A stretch of 37,345 nucleotides of DNA. Source: Ruminococcaceae bacterium UBA3323. GTDB taxonomy: Bacteria; Bacillota; Clostridia; Oscillospirales; Acutalibacteraceae. Both the position numbers and the translations under genes were made by a program. Shown piece after piece: positions 26,634 to 34,211 of this stretch (the first letter of the stretch is position 1; each line of letters opens with the position of its first letter). Under the pieces are notes generated by a model. That model was given only the letters and a program-made list of their open reading frames with translations. It ran no database searches and was not told the origin of the DNA. The stretch covers positions 1-37,345 of the forward strand of contig DESD01000019.1 of NCBI GenBank assembly GCA_002361935.1, written 5' to 3'.

Positions 26634-27157
26634 ACAGCATCACCCCTTACCAATTCATCTTTGAGTTTTGCAAGGCTTCGGCTGAGCTTTGAACGAACAC
26701 TGCCGGCCGTTAAGCCGCTTATTTTCGCAATTTCCTTGCTTTTAAATCCGGCAACAACAGATAATAATACGATTTCTCTTTCCTCATCATTCAAAACCCT
26801 AAGCGCCTGTTTTAACTCTGTCTGCTCGTTTGTTTCATCATAAGTAAAGACAAAAGTATTTGCATAATCCTCTATATTATCTGTATCCCGCTGTCTGATC
26901 TGCTCTTTCATTGCAGAGGTGCAGCAGCAATATAATATTCTGAAAATCCACGAAGAAAAAGCCTCTGCTTTTTTCAGCTTATCAATCTGCTCAAACGCAG
27001 AAAGCACACAATCCTGAACCGCATCTTCTGCATCAGCTGCATTCCCAAGCCGATAAAAGGCATAGCTATACAGCTTTTTCTTGTATATGCCATACAATTG
27101 AGCAAAGGCCTTTGCATTCCCCGCCTTTGCCATCACAACAAGTTCCTTTTCACTCAT
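26630..27157 (-). CDS. ECF-type RNA polymerase sigma factor
   Basis: The product has 175 residues with the two ECF domains. Region 2 is about 10-80, with LYGIYKKKLYSYAFYRLGNAADAEDAVQD and then FSSWIFRI (quoted in part). Region 4 is about 115-167 with the HTH KEIAKISGLTAGSVRSKLSR. An odd Cys cluster (ILYCCCTSAM, about residues 75-80) lies at the end of region 2. GGAGGTGC precedes the ATG at 27157. Translation is coupled to the membrane beta-propeller gene by a 4-bp overlap. Two matching promoter-like elements at 27181-27284 suggest autoregulation. Confidence 0.93.
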   Translation of the reverse strand: MSEKELVVMAKAGNAKAFAQLYGIYKKKLYSYAFYRLGNAADAEDAVQDCVLSAFEQIDKLKKAEAFSSWIFRILYCCCTSAMKEQIRQRDTDNIEDYANTFVFTYDETNEQTELKQALRVLNDEEREIVLLSVVAGFKSKEIAKISGLTAGSVRSKLSRSLAKLKDELVRGDAV

Positions 27158-27180
27158 ATTGCACCTCCATCACACCTTTC

Positions 27181-27207
27181 AGTATAAAAACAAAACGAAA
27201 GTGTTGC
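27181..27207 (-). promoter_or_regulatory. Candidate ECF-type promoter, proximal copy
   Basis: On the minus strand GCAACACTTT (27207-27198), 12 bases, then ATACT (27185-27181). The AAC core is typical of ECF -35 elements. The same elements with the same spacing recur at 27258-27284. Confidence 0.6.
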
Positions 27208-27257
27208 AACAAAATTATTTAACAATAACGCTATTTCATTGACGCCGTCATTATGTA

Positions 27258-27284
27258 AGTATTAAATTTTCATAAAAGTGTTGC
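27258..27284 (-). promoter_or_regulatory. Candidate ECF-type promoter, distal copy
   Basis: On the minus strand GCAACACTTT (27284-27275), 12 bases, then ATACT (27262-27258). It is identical in both boxes and spacing to the proximal copy, while the spacers differ. Confidence 0.6.
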
Positions 27285-27300
27285 AGAAAAAATGAAAAAA

Positions 27301-27339
27301 ATTCAAAAAAAAACAGCAGGCAGGTATAAACCCGCCTGC
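27301..27339 (-). terminator. Terminator of the ACT-hom-lysC operon
   Basis: GCAGGC (27316-27321) pairs with GCCTGC (27334-27339), with an inner GGT/ACC helix. On the minus strand TGTTTTTTTTT follows. It lies between lysC and the sigma-operon promoters. Confidence 0.92.
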
Positions 27340-27362
27340 AAAGCAATTATATGTTTTATGAA

Positions 27363-28571
27363 TCAGTTATTCGGAATAAAAGCGTTATGAACGGCACTTA
27401 CTGCACGGTCTGCATCATTCGCATCAATAATAACAGAAATTTTGATTTCCGATGTTGAAATCATCTGGATATTGATATTCTGCGCATAGAGTGCTTCGAA
27501 CATTTTTGATGCAGTTCCCGGATGAGATTCCATACCGGCACCAACAATGGAAACCTTGGCAACATTGGTTACGCAGGTAATCTTTGTTCCGTCTGCAATG
27601 CTTAATTCCTGAATGGTTTCAACAGCAACCGGGCCGTTATCCTTTGAAACAGAGAAGGTTAAATCCTTTGTACCGTCTCTGCCTACAGACTGAAGAATAA
27701 CATCAACGTTGATATTTTTCTGAGCAAGCTTTGAGAAAATTTTGAAAGCAATACCCGGATTATCGTCTAATCCGACAACCGAAACAACTGCAACATCTTT
27801 ATCCTTTGTAACTCCTCTGATAAGCATTTTTTCCATTTTTACCTTCTCCTTTACGATGGTTCCCGGAACGGGATTTAATGATGAAAGAACTTCAAGTTCT
27901 ACTGAATATTTTTTAGCCATTTCTACCGAACGGTTATTAAGTACCTGAGCACCGAGAGTTGCAAGCTCAAGCATCTCATCATACGTAATTTCATCCAGCT
28001 TAACTGCTGATGAAATTTTTCTTGGATCTGCTGTATAAACGCCCTCAACATCTGTAAAAATCTGGCATTTATCAGCATGAAGGGAAGCGGCAATTGCAAC
28101 TGCCGATGTATCGGAGCCGCCGCGGCCGAGGGTTGTTAGATCATCATAGCGGTTTATACCCTGAAATCCTGCAACAACCACGATATTGTGCTTTGCGATT
28201 TCAGCCTGAAGCCTGTTTGTTTTGATATTTTTAATACGGGCAGCCCCGTAAACCGAATTTGTATTAAAGCCTGCCTGCCAGCCAAGAAGTGAAATCACAG
28301 GAAAGCCAAGACTTTCAATAGCCATTGCAAGAAGTGAAATAGAAATCTGCTCACCTGCCGTTAAAAGCTGATCCATTTCTCTTATTGCAGGATTTTTATT
28401 GATTTCCTGCGCTTTTGCAATTAAATCATCTGTTGTATCGCCCTGTGCGGAAACAACAACTACAACATCATTTCCTGCTTTATAAGTATCTGTTACAATA
28501 CGGGCAACATTCATTACTCGGGCAGCATCCGCAACAGAAGAACCGCCGAATTTCTGAACAATCAAAGCCAT
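27363..28571 (-). CDS. lysC: Aspartate kinase
   Basis: A 402-residue enzyme that phosphorylates aspartate, the entry to lysine, threonine and methionine. The N-terminal kinase domain has VQKFGGSSVADAARV, TLGRGGSDTSAVAIA and FTDVEGVYTADPRKI. Two C-terminal ACT domains follow (about 260-402), with VVSVVGLDDNPGIAFKIFSKLAQKNINVDVI quoted in part and VSIVGAGMESHPGTASKMF. These bind the feedback effector. AGGAGG stands before the ATG. In Bacillus-type enzymes an internal start yields a separate ACT subunit; GAGAAGG... ahead of a Met near residue 246 leaves that open here. It follows hom by 18 bp. Confidence 0.97.
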   Translation of the reverse strand: MALIVQKFGGSSVADAARVMNVARIVTDTYKAGNDVVVVVSAQGDTTDDLIAKAQEINKNPAIREMDQLLTAGEQISISLLAMAIESLGFPVISLLGWQAGFNTNSVYGAARIKNIKTNRLQAEIAKHNIVVVAGFQGINRYDDLTTLGRGGSDTSAVAIAASLHADKCQIFTDVEGVYTADPRKISSAVKLDEITYDEMLELATLGAQVLNNRSVEMAKKYSVELEVLSSLNPVPGTIVKEKVKMEKMLIRGVTKDKDVAVVSVVGLDDNPGIAFKIFSKLAQKNINVDVILQSVGRDGTKDLTFSVSKDNGPVAVETIQELSIADGTKITCVTNVAKVSIVGAGMESHPGTASKMFEALYAQNINIQMISTSEIKISVIIDANDADRAVSAVHNAFIPNN

Positions 28572-28589
28572 AAATATATTCTCCTCCTA

Positions 28590-29807
28590 TTAATAATTTG
28601 TAACCTTAATTATATTTAAAACTTTAGAATTCTCGAGCTTTTTCATAAGCTTGTTTTCAGTCATACAATCTGTGATAAAGGCAACCTCATCAGACGGCTG
28701 ACCCTTTCTTGAAAGAAATTTAACATTATGAAAAATTGTTTTAACCTGATTTTCGCTCATTTTGGCACGAACGTAAAAAGGCATTTCAATCGTTGCTTTA
28801 TAATCAACAACGTAATCCTCTTCACCCGGTCCCCATCCGAAAATCTTTCTTCTGTTTACATGCTTTGCACAGTCTACCATATCCGCAACAACAGCCGAAG
28901 CGGTAGGAAGCTTGCCGGCACCTCTTCCGTAAAAGCAAACATCGCCCACAGCATCGCCCCTTACAAGAATTGCATTAAATACATCTCTTACCGAAGCCAG
29001 CTGGCTGCCGTTATAAACAACAGCAGGGCTTACAAAGGCCGCAATGCTGTTTTCATCAATATATTTAATCTGACCAAGAAGCTTGATGACTCCGTTTGCA
29101 GACGAAATATAAGATACATCCTCAAGAGAAATATTTGAAATACCCTCTGTTGCAACCTGATTCGGATAAACATGCTTTCCGAAAGCAAGAGAAGCAAGAA
29201 TACAAACCTTTCTGCACGCATCGTGCCCCTCAACATCGGCAGTTGGATCCTTTTCGGCATAGCCATTATCCTGAGCAAGCTTAAGAGCAGCCTCAAAGCT
29301 CATATCCTCTTCAATCATTTTCGTTAAAATAAAGTTTGTTGTACCGTTTAAAATACCTGCAACGCCCTCAATATTATTACCTGCAAGGCACTGTGCCATC
29401 GGTCTGATAATCGGAATACCGCCGCCCACGCTTGCTTCGAAAAGATAGTTTGTATTGCCCTCTTCGGCAGCCTGAAGAAGCTCAAGACCTTTCTGTGCAA
29501 CAAGCTCTTTATTTGAGGTAACAACAGCCTTACCGGCTTTGAGAAGCTTCATTGTAAAATCAAAAGCAGGGTTTACGCCGCCCATTGCTTCCGCAACAAT
29601 CTTAATCTCAGGATCATTTAAAATATCGTTGAAATCCTTTGTGAATTTGTCAGCGTGCGGATCCCCCGGAAAATCACGCAAATCCAAAATGTATTTTAGT
29701 TCAAGAGATTCGCCGCCTATGCGTTTGGCAATCACATCGCTGTGGGTTTCAATAACCTCTGCCACACCCGAACCTACAGTACCATAGCCCATAACTGCTA
29801 CTTTCAT
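28590..29807 (-). CDS. hom: Homoserine dehydrogenase with shortened C-terminal regulatory region
   Basis: A 405-residue NAD(P)-dependent enzyme making homoserine from aspartate semialdehyde. The Rossmann motif is VMGYGTVGSGVAE at the start. TSNKELVA, FEASVGGGIPII, GILNGTTNFILT, and GYAEKDPTADVEGHDACRK are the catalytic and substrate-binding landmarks. The C-terminal region (about 342-405) starts MPFYVRAKMSENQV where full ACT domains read like FFLRIHVKDEVG. It lacks the DxPG-type loop and is about 25 residues shorter than the Bacillus enzyme. Threonine feedback through this domain may be lost. AGGAGG precedes the ATG. It sits between the ACT regulator gene and lysC. Confidence 0.96.
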   Translation of the reverse strand: MKVAVMGYGTVGSGVAEVIETHSDVIAKRIGGESLELKYILDLRDFPGDPHADKFTKDFNDILNDPEIKIVAEAMGGVNPAFDFTMKLLKAGKAVVTSNKELVAQKGLELLQAAEEGNTNYLFEASVGGGIPIIRPMAQCLAGNNIEGVAGILNGTTNFILTKMIEEDMSFEAALKLAQDNGYAEKDPTADVEGHDACRKVCILASLAFGKHVYPNQVATEGISNISLEDVSYISSANGVIKLLGQIKYIDENSIAAFVSPAVVYNGSQLASVRDVFNAILVRGDAVGDVCFYGRGAGKLPTASAVVADMVDCAKHVNRRKIFGWGPGEEDYVVDYKATIEMPFYVRAKMSENQVKTIFHNVKFLSRKGQPSDEVAFITDCMTENKLMKKLENSKVLNIIKVTNY

Positions 29808-29822
29808 ATTTATCCTCCTAAA

Positions 29823-30251
29823 TTATCTGCCAACCGTTTTAACACCGTTTACAGCTTTAAGTTTTTCAATAAGTTCTTCAACAGACACTGACATTTCGGC
29901 AATCCGCATCGTTAATGAAACCTTGGCAATACCGTTTTGCGGCACATCCTGATTAATGGAGAGCACATTTGCATCAACAAGAAAAATTTCATTTACAACA
30001 GCAGAAAGAACCCCCTTTGTATCAACAAGCGTAAGCGAAAGGGTCTCTATCTCCTCTGCATTTTCGGGATTATACTCAAATACACCGTCTTTATATTTAT
30101 AATATGCAGACCTTGAGATACCCGCCATTTTTGCTGCCTGGGTTGCACTTTGAGCTTCACCCGACGCAAGATAATTTTTTGCTTCAAGCACCTTGCTGTA
30201 AACTTCAGGCAATATATCAGCATTTACAAGAACATAATTCAGTTTGCTCAA
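29823..30251 (-). CDS. ACT-domain regulator, PheB family
   Basis: A 142-residue protein with an N-terminal HTH-like part (TQAAKMAGISRSAYYKYKDGVF, residues about 37-58, quoted as a motif) and a C-terminal ACT domain (about 70-142) containing LVDTKGVLSAVVNEIF and SINQDVPQNGIAKVSL. The family (Bacillus PheB/YszB type) is often encoded just upstream of hom or pheA and is thought to be an amino-acid-responsive regulator. The start is TTG at 30251 with GGTGG at about 9 bases, giving the family-typical MSKLNYVLVNADILPEV. It is the first gene of the ACT-hom-lysC operon, 15 bp from hom. Control of the operon by a binding amino acid is inferred. Confidence 0.9.
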   Translation of the reverse strand: MSKLNYVLVNADILPEVYSKVLEAKNYLASGEAQSATQAAKMAGISRSAYYKYKDGVFEYNPENAEEIETLSLTLVDTKGVLSAVVNEIFLVDANVLSINQDVPQNGIAKVSLTMRIAEMSVSVEELIEKLKAVNGVKTVGR

Positions 30252-30303
30252 TTAAGTGTCCACCACCCAAGTACAGTGTTTTGTTCTGAAAAACATTTTA
30301 GAT

Positions 30304-30332
30304 ATAATACCACGGCTTTCAAAAATATGCAA
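30304..30332 (-). promoter_or_regulatory. Promoter of the ACT-hom-lysC operon
   Basis: On the minus strand TTGCAT (30332-30327), 17 bases, then TATTAT (30309-30304). About 50 bases lie between it and the TTG start; no lysine riboswitch or T-box fits there. Confidence 0.7.
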
Positions 30333-30354
30333 TAGCAAATTTAAAATTTTTTAC

Positions 30355-30383
30355 TTGAATATTACAGTGCATTGCTTTACAAT
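30355..30383 (+). promoter_or_regulatory. Promoter of the AI-2E family permease gene
   Basis: TTGAAT (30355-30360), 17 bases, then TACAAT (30378-30383). It is divergent from the hom operon promoter. Confidence 0.7.
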
Positions 30384-30434
30384 ATAAAACTAGAGCAATA
30401 AAAAATGTATTGCCAAATGATTAAGGAGGATAAC

Positions 30435-31586
30435 ATGATACCCCAAGTTGAAAAGAAAAGAGCGTTTATCATTAACTTTGTATACATCGCAATCGTATTA
30501 GGATTGGTATATGTATTCTTTAAATATTTATTTTGGCTTGCGGCACCGTTTTTATTATCATTTTTATTTGCCGTAATTCTTCAGAAGCCGATAAGATTTT
30601 TAGACAGAAAAACAAAAAACAAATGCCATGCATTATGGAGTATACTGCTTGTTTTTCTTTCTATTGCCATTGTTCTTTTACCTCTTATTTTTTTGATTGC
30701 ACAGTTTGTATCTCAGATTGTGGATTTTGTTAATTATCTTGCCGATTCTCTTTCCGATTTTCCACAGTTTATGGAAACGCTGCAGGCAGAAATCCTGAAA
30801 CTGCTCAGCTTTTTACCTGAAAGCATTTACGAATCCGTTTCCGAAACAATTGTAAATACATTCAGCGGACTTGTGAATGATTTCGATTTAAGCAAAATCG
30901 GAATAAACGCAGGCACGGTTAAGGATACAATTTCAACAGGCTTTTCCGGCATTTATTCGGTTGCGAAAAGCGTTCCTAACACATTAATAGGAATTGTTAT
31001 AGGAATCGTAGCATGGATTTTCTTTACAAAGGATTATAATTATATTGTTAAATTTATCAAGCTTCAGCTTCCTGACAACAAGAAAAATCTTCTTGTGGAA
31101 ATCAAACAGGTATTCTCCAAAACAATTATGACCATGCTTCGGGCATACGGACTGATTATGTTTATAACCTTCTGTGAGCTTGCGCTTGGCTTATCCATTC
31201 TGAACTGGATTGGCGTTATGGACAACAGCTATGTATTTATTATTGCAATCGCCATTGCAATATTCGATATTCTTCCTGTTGCAGGCTCAGGCGGTATTCT
31301 GATTCCGTGGGCGCTTGTTTCCCTTATTACGGGCAACTTCGGAGAAGCAATCGGACTTATCGTTGTGTATGTTGCAATATCTGCAATACGCCAGTATATT
31401 GAACCAAAGATTGTAGGCGACAGCCTTGGCGTAAACCCGTTGATTACGCTTGGCGGATTATATTTCGGACTGAAGCTTTTCGGATTTATGGGTATGTTCA
31501 TCGTACCGCTCTCCATTATGGTGCTTAAAGCGCTTAATGATACAGGCAGAATTCATCTTTGGAAAACAATAGAAAACCAATCATAA
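30435..31586 (+). CDS. AI-2E family transporter (YtvI/YdiK type membrane protein)
   Basis: The product has 383 residues. The ATG at 30435 has AAGGAGG just before it; an upstream in-frame start at 30405 lacks one. Hydrophobic helices are spread along the chain, with two at the N-terminus (about 12-50), one near 60-90, one near 190-210, and a dense C-terminal set (about 230-370). The C-terminal block has the family features IAIAIFDILPVAGSGGILIPWA and YIEPKIVGDSLGVNPLITLGGLYFG (both quoted in part). The family includes AI-2 exporters, Na+/H+ antiporters and sporulation protein YtvI; the substrate here is unknown. It stands alone, closed by a strong terminator. Confidence 0.92.
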   Translation: MIPQVEKKRAFIINFVYIAIVLGLVYVFFKYLFWLAAPFLLSFLFAVILQKPIRFLDRKTKNKCHALWSILLVFLSIAIVLLPLIFLIAQFVSQIVDFVNYLADSLSDFPQFMETLQAEILKLLSFLPESIYESVSETIVNTFSGLVNDFDLSKIGINAGTVKDTISTGFSGIYSVAKSVPNTLIGIVIGIVAWIFFTKDYNYIVKFIKLQLPDNKKNLLVEIKQVFSKTIMTMLRAYGLIMFITFCELALGLSILNWIGVMDNSYVFIIAIAIAIFDILPVAGSGGILIPWALVSLITGNFGEAIGLIVVYVAISAIRQYIEPKIVGDSLGVNPLITLGGLYFGLKLFGFMGMFIVPLSIMVLKALNDTGRIHLWKTIENQS

Positions 31587-31603
31587 ACATATCTTAAAAT
31601 ACT

Positions 31604-31634
31604 AAAAAAGCGGTTCGTAGCGAACCGCTTTTTT
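31604..31634. terminator. Bidirectional terminator between the permease gene and the ABC transporter
   Basis: AAAAAAGCGGTTCG (31604-31617) pairs with CGAACCGCTTTTTT (31621-31634) around TAG. The run of A before and T after lets it work for both converging units. Confidence 0.95.
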
Positions 31635-31648
31635 ATATACATTGCTTT

Positions 31649-32401
31649 TTATTTTTCATAGGACTGCAGAAATTCCTTGGTTCTTTGATTTTTCGGATTC
31701 AGAAATACCTCTTCGGGTGTGCCCTCTTCGGCAATAACGCCGTTATCCATAAAAATAACCTTATCGGAAACATCACGGGCAAAGTTCATTTCGTGAGTAA
31801 CAACAATCATCGTGCTGTCTTCGGTTTTAAGAGATTTGATAACTTTAAGTACCTCACCTGTTAACTCGGGATCAAGCGCTGATGTCGGTTCATCAAAGCA
31901 AAGGATATCCGGATTCAGCATAAGCGCTCTTGCAATCGCAACACGCTGCTGCTGACCGCCCGAAAGCTCGCACGGATAATTTTTATATTTTTCGGTAAGG
32001 CCAACCTTTTCGATAACCTGCATTGCTCTTTCCTTTAATTCTTCCTTACTTCCCATTTTCATCAAGGACGGAGCAAGCATTACATTCTGAAGAACATTAT
32101 ATTGAGGGAACAGATTGAAGGACTGAAAAACAAGACCGAAGTGAAGCCTTTTATCTCTTAAATCCTTATCCTTGATTTTCTTGTCTGTTTCGCCGTTATA
32201 AATCGTTTCGCCGTTTATAGAAATAGTACCTTCTTCGGCAAATTCAAGGAAATTGATACAGCGAAGAAGCGTTGTTTTTCCCGAGCCCGAAGAGCCGATT
32301 ATGGATAAAACCTCGCCCTTTTCAATATTGAAATCAATACCTTTTAACACTTCGGTTTTACCAAAGCTTTTTTTTATATTTTTAACTTCCAAAAATGCCA
32401 T
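31649..32401 (-). CDS. Polar amino-acid ABC transporter, ATP-binding protein
   Basis: A 250-residue ATPase of the GlnQ/HisP/TcyC class. Walker A is GSSGSGKT (36-43), the signature is ELSGGQQQRVAIARAL, Walker B is ILCFDEPTSALDPEL, and the switch His is in VVTHEMNFARDVSD. FQSFNLFPQYNVLQNV is typical of polar amino-acid importers. The ATG at 32401 is preceded by AAGGAGGG; the frame runs upstream to 32518 through the permease gene's end without another site. It is the last of three genes in the transporter operon. Confidence 0.96.
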   Translation of the reverse strand: MAFLEVKNIKKSFGKTEVLKGIDFNIEKGEVLSIIGSSGSGKTTLLRCINFLEFAEEGTISINGETIYNGETDKKIKDKDLRDKRLHFGLVFQSFNLFPQYNVLQNVMLAPSLMKMGSKEELKERAMQVIEKVGLTEKYKNYPCELSGGQQQRVAIARALMLNPDILCFDEPTSALDPELTGEVLKVIKSLKTEDSTMIVVTHEMNFARDVSDKVIFMDNGVIAEEGTPEEVFLNPKNQRTKEFLQSYEK

Positions 32402-32415
32402 ATTGATTTCCCTCC

Positions 32416-33060
32416 TTAAGAATGGAAATAACTCATCTTCTTTTCCGCAAATCTGAAAAGAAGCGTTAAAATTCCACAGAATACAAGATAAAATGCACCC
32501 GTATAAAATAACGGCCATATCAGACCCTTTGATGTAATAAAGCTCTGACCGACAAAGATAATTTCATAAATCGCAATAATTCTTGCAAGTGATGTATCCT
32601 TTACAAGCGTAATAATTTCATTGCTCATAGGAGGAACGATTCTTTTAATAACCTGAAGCAGCGTAACCTTAAAGAAAATCTGCGGCTTTGTCATTCCGAG
32701 CACAAGACCTGCTTCCTGCTGTCCTCTTGGTATGGATTCAATTCCGCCCCTGTAAATCTCGGAAAAATAGCAGGAATAGTTTATAACAAAAGCAACAATA
32801 ACTGCATTGAAGCGTTCCATTAAGTCCCAGCCGAAAAGAAGACCCGGTCCGTAATATACAATAATAAGCTGCAGCATCAGAGGGGTACCCCTGATAATCC
32901 ATATAAAAATTTTAACAAGCCAGCTGAGCGGCTTGAATTTAGACATTGAGCCAAAGCTTAAAAGAAGACCCAACGGCAATGCAAAAACAAGCGTTAAGCC
33001 GAATATTTTAAAGGTTTCCCAAAAGCCCTTTAAAAGCTCCCATGTTACTGTAAAAAACAT
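32416..33060 (-). CDS. Polar amino-acid ABC transporter, permease
   Basis: A 214-residue inner-membrane subunit of the HisM/GlnP family. It has a cluster of hydrophobic helices, and the EAA loop appears as QQEAGLVLGMTKPQIFFKVTLLQ (quoted in part), which docks with the ATPase. RGTPLMLQL at about 67-75 is a family signature. The ATG at 33060 is preceded by AAGGTGGAG; an earlier ATG at 33081 has no site. It is probably a homodimer, since no second permease gene is present. The hairpin at 33076-33114 separates it from the lipoprotein gene. Confidence 0.95.
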   Translation of the reverse strand: MFFTVTWELLKGFWETFKIFGLTLVFALPLGLLLSFGSMSKFKPLSWLVKIFIWIIRGTPLMLQLIIVYYGPGLLFGWDLMERFNAVIVAFVINYSCYFSEIYRGGIESIPRGQQEAGLVLGMTKPQIFFKVTLLQVIKRIVPPMSNEIITLVKDTSLARIIAIYEIIFVGQSFITSKGLIWPLFYTGAFYLVFCGILTLLFRFAEKKMSYFHS

Positions 33061-33075
33061 AACTCTCCACCTTAA

Positions 33076-33114
33076 AAGCATAGGCAGAAAGCAAATTACT
33101 TCCTGCCTGCGCTT
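33076..33114 (-). terminator. Intra-operon hairpin between lipoprotein and permease genes
   Basis: On the minus strand AAGCGCAGGCAG pairs with CTGCCTATGCTT (33114-33103 with 33087-33076), with two non-canonical positions, then TTAAGG. A partial terminator or 3'-end stabiliser would keep the binding protein in excess of the membrane parts; this is common in such operons. Confidence 0.5.
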
Positions 33115-33136
33115 ATAATATTTATACTAAAATCAG

Positions 33137-33931
33137 TTAGTCTGCAAGCTGAACATTGTATTTTTCAGCAAGCTCTTTGAGGGTTCCGTCAGCCTTGAAC
33201 TCTTCAAAAAGTTCATTCATTTTAGCTACCATATCAGAGCCCTGTCTAAAAGCAATACCATACTGCTCATCAACAAGCTGAATGCCGGCTGCAAGATCAG
33301 CATAGTCTGTACCCTCACCTGTCATAGCTGCTGCCATTGTTGAATCAATAATACAAGCATCAACTGCACCTGACTTAACTTCAAGCAATGCATCTGACTG
33401 TGCATTAACAACAGTAAATTTAAACTCATTTGCCTCAGCAGCATCCTTGCCTGCAGAACCATCCTCTACTGCAAACTGCAGCTTTTTAAGATCTTCAACA
33501 GTCTTGTAATCTGCAAGCTTATCAGCCTTCATAACAACAACCTGCTGGTTCTGTGCATAAGCATTTGTAATATCAAGGCTTTCCTTTAATTCATCTGTGA
33601 TTGTCATACCATTCCATGCGCAGTCAATAGCCTTTGTATTAATTTCAAAAACCTTGTTATTCCAGGTAATTTCAACAAATTCAATATCAACACCAAGCTT
33701 TTCGGCAACCTTTCTTCCAAGATCGGCATCAAAACCAATCCATTCGCCGTTTTCATCCTTGTAATCCATAGGCGCAAAGTCTGTTATACCAACAACAAGC
33801 TTACCCTTATTCTGTATGTAAGCAAGATCACTGTCTGTATCAGATTTACCTGAATTTGAGCAGGCAGCGAAGCAGCCGAAAACAAATACGGCAGCAAGAA
33901 TCACTGCAAGCACTTTCGTTAATTTTTTCAT
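33137..33931 (-). CDS. Polar amino-acid ABC transporter, substrate-binding lipoprotein
   Basis: A 264-residue periplasmic-binding-like protein. MKKLTKVLAVILAAVFVFGC is a lipoprotein signal with lipobox VFGC, so Cys20 is lipidated. The mature part has KGKLVVGITDFAPMDYKDE, GFDADLGRKVAEKLG and AIDCAWNGMTITDE (the SBP family 3 signature). The ligand is not certain; cystine and polar amino acids are the usual ones. The ATG at 33931 is chosen, with GGTGA five bases before it; the ATG at 33943 lies inside a hairpin and has a cramped site. The gene is first in the transporter operon. A long structured leader precedes it and covers its ribosome binding site. Confidence 0.95.
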   Translation of the reverse strand: MKKLTKVLAVILAAVFVFGCFAACSNSGKSDTDSDLAYIQNKGKLVVGITDFAPMDYKDENGEWIGFDADLGRKVAEKLGVDIEFVEITWNNKVFEINTKAIDCAWNGMTITDELKESLDITNAYAQNQQVVVMKADKLADYKTVEDLKKLQFAVEDGSAGKDAAEANEFKFTVVNAQSDALLEVKSGAVDACIIDSTMAAAMTGEGTDYADLAAGIQLVDEQYGIAFRQGSDMVAKMNELFEEFKADGTLKELAEKYNVQLAD

Positions 33932-34114
33932 TTTAATCACCATCGCCTTTCAGGCTACAAATAGTTATTAATAATCATCAACACCCCGCTGTAGCCTAAC
34001 AAGGCGTTAATGGTGATTATAGCCATCTCAAAATTATGCCGACGGCAAATTTTGAGGGCAATATAATCAGATTCGTGTGATTTATCACACAAATCTCCTC
34101 CGTTTATTAAGTGG
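33932..34114 (-). promoter_or_regulatory. Structured 5' leader RNA of the amino-acid ABC transporter, class unknown
   Basis: From about the start site (34114) to the coding region, three strong hairpins follow one another on the minus strand. H1 is 34069-34096 (12-bp stem with one G-U, loop UAAA). H2 is 34015-34068 (TATAATC arms, then GCC/GGC, a 9-bp CTCAAAATT arm and TGCC/GGCA). H3 is 33934-34019, with AGGCTACA paired to TGTAGCCT, AAGGCG to CGCCTT and ATGGTGATT to AATCACCAT. H3 holds the ribosome binding site in its 3' arm and shares bases 34015-34019 with H2, so the two compete. This suggests translational control by an unknown signal. I found no T-box, lysine, glutamine or SAM riboswitch core. 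Confidence 0.65.
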
Positions 34115-34121
34115 TATTTGA

Positions 34122-34150
34122 ATTTTATCACATTAGCATACTAAAGTCAA
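34122..34150 (-). promoter_or_regulatory. Promoter of the amino-acid ABC transporter operon
   Basis: On the minus strand TTGACT (34150-34145), 17 bases ending in TGA, then TAAAAT (34127-34122). The 5' leader starts about 7 bases downstream. Confidence 0.8.
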
Positions 34151-34156
34151 CAACTA

Positions 34157-34198
34157 TTTTCAGAAAAAGAAAACCGCCAAGCAAAGCACTCAGCGGTT
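34157..34198 (-). terminator. Terminator of the iol operon
   Basis: AACCGC (34172-34177) pairs with GCGGTT (34193-34198), with further weak pairing inside. On the minus strand TTTTCTTTTTCTG follows. It ends the iolE unit directly before the transporter promoter. Confidence 0.8.
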
Positions 34199-34211
34199 AA
34201 AAAGAATTTTA

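Noticed and set aside
30252..30303. Possible lysine riboswitch or T-box in front of the hom-lysC operon
   Set aside because: The promoter at 30304-30332 leaves only about 50 bases of leader, too short for either class.
33932..34114. Leader as a T-box, because of a GCGGGGTG string near 33980
   Set aside because: The string does not match the T-box core and lies in the hairpin loop; no specifier-type stem or terminator follows it.
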